A DNA stretch of 64,000 bases from Talpa occidentalis. Its lineage: Eukaryota > Chordata > Mammalia > Eulipotyphla > Talpidae. The translations under genes were made by a program, and so were the position numbers. The stretch's first letter is position 1; each line of letters opens with the position of its first letter. The stretch is taken from NCBI RefSeq assembly GCF_014898055.3, contig NW_023601322.1:74180740-74244739 (forward strand), read 5' to 3'. The notes beneath the pieces were generated by a model. The model was given only the letters and a program-made list of their open reading frames with translations, had not been told where the DNA came from and did not search any database. Shown one piece after another: positions 21,779 through 64,000 of this stretch.

Positions 21779-24700
21779 GGCAGCAGCTCCATCACTTGGG
21801 GCCAGTCCAGGACCACCAGGGCGTGGAACTGGAGATCGTGGTTTTTCATGTCAGAACAGAAAACCCCATACTTTTCATATATCAATGACCAAAAGTGCAA
21901 ACAATTTAAATTTTCATCAGGGAACATGAAATGTTGCCCAATCCTTTCCATTCCCATCCACATCCCCACGGGGGACTTGAGACTTAATCCCCAGTCTGTG
22001 GCCAAGTTGAGCTTCAACCTTGGAGAGAAAGAAACCAGTTGCCTTTGTGACATGGTGGTTATGAGCCTAAAGTACCTAGATGACAATGTTTCAATTCTGA
22101 AAAACAGAAGCATACAATTCAAGATTAAGGTGGTAGAAAAGTTACTTGTATCTACTAGACAAGAGAAGAAACTGCAAGTTGGCCACAGTGGCCAATTTTC
22201 ACTATGAAACAGCCCTTCAATGATTTAATCTTCATGCTTCATAACAGACCAAAACCCCATGACATTTCCACATTGCATAATTTTGCCTTACTAACCGAAT
22301 CATATCCTGAAGGATGACCATCACTCCCCAACTAAAACAAGTACAGACTAATATGATATTTTTTAAGTGCCAGATCAATATGGTCTAAAGCCTCAACAAG
22401 GATTGTGTGTAGGTGAATAAAGACAGCTAAGTGAATGTGTGTAAAGTGTAGCAAAAGCAGAAAGCTTTTTATGTACAGTATTCATAGAATGGAAAGTTAA
22501 ATATTTTTGCAGTGTGTATTTAAAAGAGAAACTAACCGTAATAGTGCCGTCTACAAATCTTTGTAAAGTTATTTTAATGTTCTTTAGAAGTGGGAGTCTG
22601 GTGGAACTGTGTTGGATTTAAGATACATTTTCACTCTTCTGTATGTCGTGAGCCTCGTGGGTCACCTCCCTGTGGTGCATGGGCCGGGATATGTGCACGC
22701 CTGTGCTTAGCTGTCCTGTGTTGTGAACAGCTGTTCCAAAGGCACAAATGAGTCTAGGGTAAACTCTGCAAACTCCTCCTACTTACTATGGTTAAGAAGT
22801 CCAGCGGCGTCCCGATATAGAGGTCCCAGTGCAGTTTGTCCAAAATAGCCAGCTCCATCCTCAGCAACTCACTTGGAGTATACTTAGAGCCATAGTGCTT
22901 TATGAAGTCTTTTACATGTGGAATTACCTGTAAAAAGAAAATAAAAAGGCCAAAGCCCTATATCATGTTATGGTAGCTTCTGTTTTCTTATCCATGGGGG
23001 CTGGGCATCCACAACCTTAGAAGAGTTGGCTTCCAGTGACCTGCCACGGAAATACTTCCTAAAGAAAAAGAAACCAAACCAAACCAAACCAAACAAACAG
23101 ATCTTGGCTACCCCTGGGTCATTGTGACAACATGTAGTGAATGTCATGTGGTCACCCTCTGCATCAGGTTTTGATCCCCAACTGCACTCCAGCTCTCTCC
23201 TAGCTCTGGAGGCTGGAACTGGGCCACCTCCCTGGTCCAGATGCAAGCTCGTCCAAAGCTTTCCTGAAGCTGTACTTTTTTTTTTTTTAAAGATTTATTT
23301 ATTTTTATATAAGAACTGGGGTACAGGCCAGAGAAGCGGGAGGGTGAGAGGATTCACCAGAGACAGAGTGGAGAGCAGAACAGGTAGATGGACCGAAATA
23401 CCCTGCTGAGGGGAGCAGCGGGGGAGACAGGAGAAGCGGGCGAGACAGGAGATATTTGCCTCGCCATGTGGGTATCTCCCCGAACGGCCAGGAATCAAAC
23501 CCGTGCTTCAAAGGCTGCAGAGAGCTTCACAGCGCTGCCACTGCACCACCAGGGAGGCCCGAAGCTATGCTCTTCATCCTGCCACGATCACTTGTCATAA
23601 AAAGAAAAAGTCTGCCTTTTAGCTTCCCTGTTTGTATCAGCCTCACTGATACAAAACCTCCCCTGGTTTTGGCAAAATTGTAGCTGTGAGCACATCCCCT
23701 TCAACCTTGATTGAAGGCCCTTTAGTTCTGGATAAACTATCTTTTCCCCAGAGGGATAACTAAGGCTTGTCTGTGAGTAAACAATCAAATACCAAGTGCA
23801 TTGAAGACTTGGTCCTACCTTTTTAGAGAAAGAATTACTATAATCTCCAGAAATACTTTTTTGAAGTATTATTTTTCAGTTGGACAAAAGCAACATGGGG
23901 TGGTACAAGTATTCTAATAAATGAAGGTTAAGAGCATTTTTATTGCAAGTTTGGAAGTGGACACAGATACCTCATGGGAATGGCAGTGATCCCACGATCC
24001 CCAAAGGTGGAGATGTTGGAGAAAAGTAGGGCTGGGTAGGGTGCTGGCAGAGGAGTTTCTCCTGAAAAGAAGTCATAGGTTGCTGAGAAATTCAAGCAAG
24101 CCTGGAGCACCCATGTGCTCTTCTTTGCTGCCCCTGCATGCAGCTCTTCTTCTTTTAGAGAAAAGTGTCTGAGAAGCTGTTTCATTGACAGCCAAGTCCT
24201 GAAGTCTCAAGAATCATTCTTAAATGTTTCTGGGGTGAACATTAGGTCACATGGCTTGAGGGGCTTTTCCCCTAACTCAACAGTGGCTGCTTCTGTTTAG
24301 TGGGAACTAAATGCAGATACATCTGCCAGGTGCTCAAGCCTCTGGATTTGCTGGGCCAGGAGAATTCAGCAGTTCTAATTCCCCATTTGTGGGGTCCTCG
24401 AATTTGACAAACTTAAGGAAAAGTTTATGACTTTTCCAAAATCCCCATCACTCCCAAGGGCACAATCTTTTCAGGTAACTCCAAAGCTTTGCTTTTACAG
24501 CCCTATACTTCAAAGGCAGCCCAAGCGGGCTTCCAGAGATGCATACCTCATCTTCTTCATGAACCTTTGCTGCAAGTCTCAAGGAAGTAATTGTGACACA
24601 TTCCAGTAGCCTCTCTTTGACCTGCAGTAGGAAGCAAACACATTTGAATAGACTATGAATGCCAGAAACAAATTACAAAACGTGTTTTTTTTCAAGAAAA

Positions 24701-26120
24701 TATATATATTTTAAAGACTGTTCCTCCTCAAAAACTTAGTGCCATTTTTAGATTGGACCAATGAAAATGCTCTTGGTTTCAGAACTACAGATGATGAGTC
24801 AGTAGTCCTTTGTTAAGAAGACTGGACGTGAGAAAATGGCACCTTTGCAGGGTCCACTGTCCCACCTGGCCTTAGGCCACATTGGACAGATCCAGATAAG
24901 TACACCCCACGTGGTCACCACACAGAAGTCCTTCCACAGCCAGGTCCTCTCATGAATCCTCAAGTCCATTCCCAGCAGTCACAGAGCAGAGCCAGAGGCA
25001 GGGTGGAGTTTCCAGCACCAGTTCTACCACTTGGAGCAAGTTCTACCACATGGAATGCCACTTGGAGCATCTGGGACAGCTCACCTCTCAGGCAGCAATG
25101 GGGAGCAGGGGTCAGTTTCCTCCCCCTCCATTTCACCATCCCTCTGAGGCTCCCTTACTTTTACGGAAACCAGGAGGCGGCTGAGGATGGTGAGAGCCAA
25201 GTTAATAGTGGCCTCAGAGAAGTCAAAGATGTTATCCTGCCTCAGGAGCCACAGCACAACTTCCTTGAAGGCATGGCGGATCTCCTGCTGGAGAGGGAGA
25301 GGGCCACGAGTGGTCAGACTCTCTCCAGCAGTGGTGGGAGCCTCCCCTTAAGGACGGAAGGGGACGTGACAGGCCTTTTCACTTGAGTCCGCTGGGTCAA
25401 AGGCCCCTAGTTGGCCTGGGCTCCCTAATTCAGCCCCCCAGGCCCCACACGCCCAGGTTTCCTCCTCCTCCCCACCAGCACGCCCAGCGGTTTTCTGTTT
25501 TCAGGCCGAATCCCCAAATAAAACAGGGCCTCCTCCGAGCACCTACTAGGGGAAGAAGCCCGTGACTCCTGCCTCGCGCCTCAAGCCGGGACCACCTGGC
25601 CAGGTGCCGCCAGGGTGCGGCTCACCTGAGCGCAGGTGCAGGTGGGCGCGTGCGCGCTGGGGGAGGGGGTGCGGGTGCTCCCGGAAGCCCCCGCCCGGGG
25701 GGCCGGTACCTGGGGGTGGCCGCCCCGCCACAGACGCGCCTCGCGGCCGAGAGCCAGCCTCAGGTGGGCCTCCAGACGGCCGCCCTGGGCCGGGTCCGTG
25801 GGCGCCCGGCGGCCGTGGTCCCGGGAGGGTGGCGACCCCGGCTGCGCGCCGGGAGCCGCGCCCGCCCCGCGTCGAAGCCCGGCTCTGGGCCTTGCCGGGC
25901 CTCTCCCTGAGGGCGCGGGGCGCCCGCTCGCCGCGGGGTGGCGCGCCTCGGGGACCCCGCTCGCGGCCGCGGCGGGCACAGAGGTGCTCCGGGGGCGTGG
26001 CGGAGCAAACAGGCAGAGGGCCGCTTCGTCTGGGCTTTCTTCCTGACGTTCGCCAGGACTCGCGACGGATCTCTCCCCTGAGGTAGAGGGCTGCGGCGAG
26101 GCTCGAGCCCGCGAGTCCAT
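20977..26120 (-). CDS. CCNI2: Cyclin-I2, six coding exons
   Basis: Atypical cyclin of the cyclin I family; CCNI proteins associate with CDK5 in the literature. Minus-strand exons join in frame, each on a codon boundary: 26120-25626, 25287-25159, 24621-24547, 22927-22787, 21828-21598 and 21039-20977, about 377 residues. The N-terminal 140 or so residues are Pro/Arg/Ser-rich and variable. Then come [20 protein letters not shown], matching the CCNI lead helix, and the cyclin box: [67 protein letters not shown], then the second cyclin fold FHALVVLDW to LIPDW-like [17 protein letters not shown]. The start is the ATG downstream of a TATA box. It is head-to-head with KIF3A (3.9 kb) and tail-overlapping with SEPTIN8. 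The C-terminus is cut by TAG after [14 protein letters not shown], while family-like SSSCT codons continue beyond it. Confidence 0.92.
21598..21828 (-). CDS. CCNI2: CCNI2 exon 5 (antisense to SEPTIN8 exon)
   Basis: 77 codons, [20 protein letters not shown] to ISDLLKKAQ, the C-terminal cyclin fold. Acceptor ATCTCCAG, donor CAG|GTAGAT. It fully contains SEPTIN8 exon 21613-21778 on the other strand, so 166 bp are protein-coding in both directions. Confidence 0.93.
21613..21778 (+). CDS. SEPTIN8: SEPTIN8 distal terminal exon (long C-terminus)
   Basis: With the AA from exon 9 it encodes [20 protein letters not shown], then [19 protein letters not shown] and ends [17 protein letters not shown]. 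This closely resembles the long human SEPT8 isoform C-terminus from memory. The acceptor is TTTCTTTAG. The Cys-rich CCSC segment is a possible lipidation site, which is inference only. The whole exon is antisense to CCNI2 coding exon 5. Confidence 0.92.
21779..22440 (+). other. SEPTIN8: SEPTIN8 distal 3' UTR (antisense to CCNI2 intron 4)
   Basis: Follows the TGA at 21778. The first canonical AATAAA on this strand that I see is at 22416-22421, so the transcript probably ends near 22440. The first 50 bp are still antisense to CCNI2 exon 5; the rest overlaps CCNI2 intron 4. Confidence 0.5.
22416..22421 (+). terminator. SEPTIN8: Poly(A) signal for long SEPTIN8 isoform
   Basis: AATAAA about 640 bp downstream of the long-isoform stop codon, in a TG-rich context. 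Position and strand fit; usage is inferred. Confidence 0.5.
22787..22927 (-). CDS. CCNI2: CCNI2 exon 4
   Basis: 47 codons, [20 protein letters not shown] to [29 protein letters not shown] is the conserved cyclin motif (CCNI: ILRMERIILDKLNWDL). Acceptor TTTTTACAG, donor ATA|GTAAGT. Confidence 0.95.
23071..23098 (+). repeat. (AAACC)n microsatellite
   Basis: Five-base units AAACC repeated about five times, CCNI2 intron 3. Confidence 0.85.
23276..23560 (-). mobile_element. tRNA-derived SINE, older subfamily
   Basis: In plus-strand reading: T-run, AAGATTTATTTATT, AAGAACTGGGGTACAGGCCAGAG, then the reverse tRNA-like head ending CACCACCAGGGAGGCCC. CCNI2 intron 3; the only copy outside the KIF3A gene. 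Confidence 0.85.
24547..24621 (-). CDS. CCNI2: CCNI2 exon 3
   Basis: 25 codons, [37 protein letters not shown] corresponds to the cyclin-box FFLAAKTVEEDE helix of CCNI. Acceptor CTACTGCAG, donor GAG|GTATGC. Confidence 0.93.
25159..25287 (-). CDS. CCNI2: CCNI2 exon 2
   Basis: 43 codons, [20 protein letters not shown] to LLVSVK, aligning with CCNI QRDEVIQWLAKL...LDRFLATVK. The acceptor CTCTCCAGCAG is a NAGNAG tandem, so the first Gln is optional. Donor AAA|GTAAGG. Confidence 0.92.
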
Positions 26121-26135
26121 GGCGAGCGCGGGACC
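25550..26135. promoter_or_regulatory. CCNI2: CpG island over CCNI2 exon 1
   Basis: Dense CG dinucleotides and very high GC across exon 1 and its donor, in sharp contrast to the AT-rich DNA on the far side of 26.6 kb. Typical promoter-associated island. Confidence 0.8.
25626..26120 (-). CDS. CCNI2: CCNI2 exon 1
   Basis: Starts [19 protein letters not shown]; an upstream in-frame ATG at 26231 lies above the TATA box and is ignored. Ends ...APTCTCAQ at CAG|GTGAGC (25626/25625). A second in-phase donor, CAG|GTACCG after 25710, would shorten the exon by 28 codons. The first is the better consensus, but the shorter product is nearer the human length I recall. Very GC-rich; carries the first cyclin helix [17 protein letters not shown]. 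Confidence 0.8.
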
Positions 26136-26161
26136 CTGGGGCGGGCCCAGCCTGAGCCAGG

Positions 26162-26170
26162 GTTTTATAA
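26162..26170 (-). promoter_or_regulatory. CCNI2: CCNI2 TATA box
   Basis: The minus strand reads TTATAAAAC 42-50 bp upstream of the ATG at 26120. A start about 30 bp downstream would give a leader of only 10-20 nt. A GC box (GGGCCCGCCCC) lies between TATA and ATG. Confidence 0.6.
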
Positions 26171-26639
26171 CCCAGCGCCCAAGACTTGCAGCTGGGGCGC
26201 CCACCTGGCTGGGCAGTCTGGGCAGGCCCAACCCCAGCCCTCTCCAGGGAGCTGCCCCTGGCGCAGTGGGCCTCCTTGTTGCTTGGTCCTGGGGTGAGGG
26301 GTAAGGACCTGGGACCCCGAGTGGCAGAGCACACTCAGAGGGCCAGCAATACCCCTGCCTTTCCTTCCACGCCTACTCCCCTCCCGTGGAGGGCCTCTTA
26401 CCCACTCGAATCCTGTTCCCCAGCCTGGGATGGGGCAGTTGGTGACCACAGTGGTCTTGAAGAAGGATCCCTGGTCTTACACCCTTACTTCACTGTAAGA
26501 ATATGGGGAACACACTACCAAGAAACAAAGTGTCAAGGGTGTGCTTCTAGTCAGTCAAGTTTGGGGTGGAATTCCTGACTCGCTGGGTGATCTAGTGCAT
26601 TTGACTTCATCTCTAAGAGTTTAACTTACCTCTTGTCTA

Positions 26640-26785
26640 AAAAAGCACTAATAGCTCTCTCAGGAGGTGTTCATTCATGCATGCTTTTATCCTTCAGCCA
26701 TTATTTTTTTGAAGGCCTAACATAACAGTGAATAAAATAGCTACAGAACTTACGTTTTAGTCAGGAAAGACAGACAATAAATACG
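26640..26785 (-). repeat. L2-like fragment
   Basis: TTCATTCATGC...GACAGACAATAAAT resembles the antisense L2 3' region (ACAGTGAATAAAATAG...AGACAGACAATAAA). Old and diverged. Confidence 0.5.
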
Positions 26786-28440
26786 AATGGATTATCTGGA
26801 AATCCCAGCAATTCCACTCCTAAGTATATGCCCAACAGAAAAGCACATGTGTGCACCAAAAGACAGCTGCATAATGTTCAGAGCAAGACTATTTTCAATA
26901 GCCTGAAGCCGGATACAACCAAAATGTCCAACAATTGAATGGGATAAGCAAATTGTGGCACAATACAGTGCATTGAGAAAGAATGGACTATTGTTCTAAT
27001 CAAGAATATGGAAGAATCTCACAAAGGCAATATTGAACATAGGGAAAAAATACAAAAGAGATCATACACTATGATTCCTTTTAAATAAAGTATAAAAACA
27101 AGGAAAACTATAATAGAGCCAAGATAGTAACTCTTTTACTTTTCCTTAGGGGTAGTATATAGAGACTAGAAAGGAACACCCAGGGTATTGTACCAGAAGA
27201 CTGGTAAGGTTCTGTTTCTTGATCTAGATGTTGATTACATAAGTATGGTCACCTTGTGAATACTAATCCAGGTGTACTTTAATGTAAGATATATTTTGTT
27301 AAAAATTACATTACATTAAATTTACATTAAAACATATAGGAATATCAGAAGAAGAAAGAAACTAAGAAATATTTGAAGAGATAATGACTGAGAATACTGC
27401 CAAGTAATATCAGAGACCAAACCACACATGACAGAAGCTCAGAGAACACCCAGCAGGGAAATGCCACACAAGGCATATCTTATTGAACTGCAACAATCAA
27501 AGGTAAGGGAAAAAAATCTTTAAAGAATCAAAAGGGTAAAAAATATCTTATCTGTAGAGGAGCAAGAATAAAGTTACATTGGAATTCTCTTTAGAGATCA
27601 TGCAAGGAATAAGAGAGTGGAGTGAAATATTTAGAGTGTTAAGGGGGGACACTCCGCCAACCTAGAATTCTGTTCCAAATGATATTATCTGCCTAAAGTG
27701 TTTAAATAAAATATTGAATATAGAAAATTCACTAAACTATTAGAAATATTAAATTCATGAAAGTTGCAGAGTACAAGACCAATGTACTACAAAAACCAAT
27801 TTTATTTCTATACATTATCAATCATCTGGTAATAAATTTAAGGAAACAATTCCATTTTCAAAATCATAAAAAAGAATAAAATATATAAGATTATAATCAA
27901 AAAAGAAAAATACAGAAAACTACAAAATATCATTGAAAAAATGATATTTTGAAAAAATGATATTTGAAAAAAAAGCAATTAAAAAAAAGACCTAAATAAA
28001 TGGAGAATTTTCATGGCTTGGAAGTCTTAAATTATGAAATTTGTAATACTTGCTGAATTGATCTATGGATTCAACATATACTGCCTTTTTGTAAACACTG
28101 AAAAAGTATTTCTGAAATTCCTGTAAAAATGCAAGGAATTCAGAATGGCCAAAACAAACGTAGAGGCCTCACACTACCTGATTTCAAAACTTACCACAAG
28201 CTTATACTAATCAAAATAGTATAGAACTCACATTAGAATAGACAGGTCAGCAGAACTGAATTGGAGGTCTAGAAACCAACCCTCTCGTTTATGATCAGTT
28301 GATTTTTGGCAAGGGTGCCATTATAATTTAGTTCAGGAAAGCATAGTCTTTTCAGAAAAATGGTGCCAGAACAGTTGGATAGTCACATGCAGAAGAATGA
28401 ATCTGGATATCTACATTATAATACATACTATGGAAAATAC
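26786..28440 (+). mobile_element. Rearranged L1 (LINE-1) remnants
   Basis: 26790-27290 resembles L1 3' end sequence (ATTCCACTCCTAAGTATATG, CAACCAAAATGTCCAACA). 27380-27690 matches the end of an old ORF1 region (AGAGAGTGGAGTGAAATATT, CCTAGAATTCTGT). 27750-28420 matches ORF2 3' sequence (AATTCCATTTTCAAAATCAT, CTACCTGATTTCAAAACTTA). The order is not that of one intact L1. All frames are broken. Confidence 0.75.
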
Positions 28441-28579
28441 AAAGTAGGGAGAGGGAGAGAAGAAAACTGGGACTGAAGGTTAGAATTTTAAATAAAGGTC
28501 ATATTAGGGCTCACTGAAAAGGTCACAGGTAACCAGACATTTCTGCAGGAGATGAGGGTGTCAGATGAATATATAGAAG

Positions 28580-28800
28580 GAGAGGGGCCTGAGTTTTGAT
28601 TTGGGCTTTTTACTGCTCATATGAATGACCTTGCCTAAGTTACTTAATGGCCCTTGCCTCACTTTCTTTACCTGTAAAGTAGTTATTCTTATATTTTCTA
28701 TTAAAAGGACTAATAGTGAGCTTATTTCAAAAGGTTATTAAAAGAAGCAAATCAATAAAAAAAATTAAGGCACTTAGAATAGTAAAATGCTTTATCATTA
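28580..28800 (+). repeat. MIR
   Basis: GAATGACCTTGCCTAAGTTACTTAATGG...TTTCTTTACCTGTAAAGTAG is the MIR core (CTGTGTGACCTTGGGCAAGT) with typical decay. Confidence 0.75.
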
Positions 28801-28839
28801 TTTTCATCTGCTCCTACTGCAAGGGCAAAAACCCTTGCA

Positions 28840-29520
28840 AGCTAATTTGTAAACATATCTGGAATGTCAGATGAATCAAGGAGACCAGCTGGAGCTGGTA
28901 CTGAATGAGTAAGAGGAAGATTGCAGGAAATGGAAAGAGAACTTGTGACTTTTACTCCGAGATGAGAAATCACTGGAAGGTTTGGACAGAGAAAAGATAA
29001 CATGTGATTCATGTTTTAATACATCACATTGACTTCTGTGTTGAAAATAGACTAAGATAGGCCAAGGATGCGTACAAATAAACCAGTTCTATAATAATAA
29101 TAATAATACTTGAGAGAAACGCAGCTTTTAACCTGAGCAGTTGTTGGAATTCAGATTACATTTATTGTGATGAGGGAAGGAAATTTTAAAGGGAGGTACT
29201 TATTTATTTATTTATTTAGTGCTTAGCAGAGGTGGTGGGTTGGAGAATAGTGGGGCTGAAATCAATATTTCAATTTTGCGCATGATAAACTCGAAATGCC
29301 TATAACACACCCAGGCAGAGTGGTGGTCAGGGGGAGAGGTTGAGACAGGAAAGAAGACAGATCATTCGTTTTTTAACAAATATATATTGAAAACCTATCC
29401 CGTGCCAGGTCCTATTCTGCGTCCTATTCTAGGCTCTGGAGATTCTTCTGAGAATACTAACAAAACTCCTCACGACCTCACCTAATGGTGAGACAGGTCA
29501 TAAACAAGCCAGCAGTCAAG
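28840..29520 (-). repeat. L2 fragments
   Basis: Antisense L2-like blocks: GAAATCACTGGAAGGTTTGG, TTGAAAATAGACTAAGATAG, GAAATGCCTATAACAC, and at 29370-29520 the CGTGCCAGGTCC...AGACAGGTCATAAAC tail. An (ATA)n run lies at about 29093-29107 and a TTTA run at 29200-29219. This block fills most of the CCNI2-KIF3A intergenic space. Confidence 0.6.
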
Positions 29521-29704
29521 CGCGCAGTAATGTCTGCAAAGTCTTTAGCTCTCCAGATGGGATCACTGCTAATGCTGTTTTTAATATCTGGAGTGTTGCG
29601 AGTGCCAGAACATGGGTGGTGCGATTTAGGAGCACCTTCTCTTCGAAACGGGTGGCGACCGCCCGGGTAGGGGCCAGATTTCTAAAGCAGCGGAATGGCA
29701 GTTC

Positions 29705-29835
29705 TGCGCAGGCGCAGCCTCAGTCTGGCGTCCTAGGCGACGGCCTAGGAAAGCCCCTGCGCAGGCGTGACTCAAGAGGGCGTGAACGCCTGCGACCAGG
29801 CGGTGGGGCGGGGCGGCTCGGAGTGCGCCTGCGCA
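29705..29835. promoter_or_regulatory. KIF3A: Three NRF1-like motifs upstream of KIF3A
   Basis: TGCGCAGGCGCA at 29705-29716, TGCGCAGGCGTG at 29758-29769 and TGCGCCTGCGCA at 29824-29835. These match the NRF1 palindrome (YGCGCANGCGCR) closely and lie 145-275 bp upstream of the ATG, the usual position for NRF1 in CpG-island promoters. Confidence 0.6.
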
Positions 29836-29979
29836 CAGCGTGCTCTCGCCCGAGGAGCCGCAGTCTGGAGAGCGCCTAGGCGGCGTTTGGGAAACCTCTG
29901 GCCTGCGTCTCCCGCGAACCCGGCGTCGTTGGCCTGCATCCAGGGCGGGGACGTCCGCCGGGCACGGGAGGGAGCCAAG

Positions 29980-63487
<33,508 letters not shown>

Positions 63488-64000
63488 GTGAGTGGTAGCT
63501 CTTCAATTCTCTAACAGAGCTTTTGCTTTTTCATAGCTCATGGGCTTCATTTGAGAATTGCTGCACTGCTTCCTTTCCATAACTAAACAATACATGTTGA
63601 ATTTCTTAGTAGAACAAAGCATGTGATTACTCCCATCCTCCTCCTTCATTGCTTCCAGTTAAACATAATTGTTAAAACATATGCTTATGCTGTTGTTTTG
63701 GACAATGGAAGAGAGATTCATGCTTTTGCAATTGAGATAATGTAAAGAGAGCTAGTAAGCTGTATAAAATAATTTTTTTGGTTTCTTTTTGCTCCATGAT
63801 AAATTGCTAATTCTGTTCAATATAAGAGACATGTAATAACCAGTCCTGAATTTCTAAACTTATACATTTTATTAGGAAGCATACCAGTGCCCATTATAAC
63901 ATGTCTTAGAATTGTAAAGACCTTATACTTTGGTGTCCTATTTTAAGGGATACTTGAGATTGACAGCTCCCAAATAAAGAAAAATGTAAAGTTTGAAGCA
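63488..64000 (+). other. KIF3A: KIF3A intron after exon 11, truncated by window edge
   Basis: AT-rich DNA with no exon signature. The stalk exon beginning KKKVSPDK must lie to the right. Confidence 0.7.

Noticed and set aside
21829..22122. N-terminal extension of the CCNI2 exon 5 open frame
   Set aside because: Upstream residues show no cyclin similarity; a good acceptor at 21829 and in-frame exon 4 show that the exon begins at 21828.
25562..26086. 174-codon plus-strand frame antisense to CCNI2 exon 1
   Set aside because: CpG-island artefact, Arg/Pro/Gly-rich, no splice sites or domain.
25546..26334. 262-codon minus-strand frame over the CCNI2 CpG island
   Set aside because: Different frame from the cyclin reading frame and extends upstream of the TATA box; an artefact of high GC.

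Overview
This is nuclear DNA from a placental mammal. It carries three split genes whose exons end at GT (once GC) donors, ancient MIR, L2 and L1 repeats, two CpG-island promoters, and a dense tRNA-derived SINE family. Translated exons identify SEPTIN8 (plus strand, first exon left of the window), CCNI2 (minus strand) and the 5' part of KIF3A (plus strand, continuing off the right edge). The order and orientation match the human 5q31 block KIF3A-CCNI2-SEPTIN8 as I remember it. There is no Alu, B1/B2, BovB or equine ERE signature. The SINE (tRNA-like head, A box TGGCGCAGCGG, B box GGTTCGATCCC, roughly 270-300 bp) suggests a laurasiatherian. A rhinolophoid bat is my best guess, but I could not confirm it.

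Layout. 1-7983 is SEPTIN8 intron 1. 7984-12793 holds SEPTIN8 exons 2-9 (GTPase domain and coiled coil). One donor at 12789/12790 then offers several C-termini: read-through to TAG at 12793, a short exon at 15372-15414, or a distal exon at 21613-21778. 20977-26120 is CCNI2 on the minus strand, six coding exons, TATA box plus CpG island. 26640-29520 is a gene-free L1/L2/MIR block between the two head-to-head promoters. 29640-30400 is the KIF3A CpG island with three NRF1-like palindromes. 29980-63487 holds KIF3A coding exons 1-11: the kinesin motor domain, the start of the neck, an acidic/basic linker and two symmetric cassette exons. KIF3A introns are packed with antisense L1 and 28 copies of the SINE.

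Function. SEPTIN8 is a filament-forming septin GTPase, CCNI2 an atypical cyclin, and KIF3A the motor subunit of heterotrimeric kinesin-2. No operon-like co-operation is implied. The strongest physical interaction is at the SEPTIN8/CCNI2 3' ends, where a SEPTIN8 terminal coding exon lies entirely inside a CCNI2 coding exon on the opposite strand. Other notable items are a GC-AG intron in SEPTIN8, a 34-nt U2 snRNA retropseudogene with 18-bp target-site duplications, two retroposed transcript 3' ends, and a probably young SINE subfamily with its own 3' tail.
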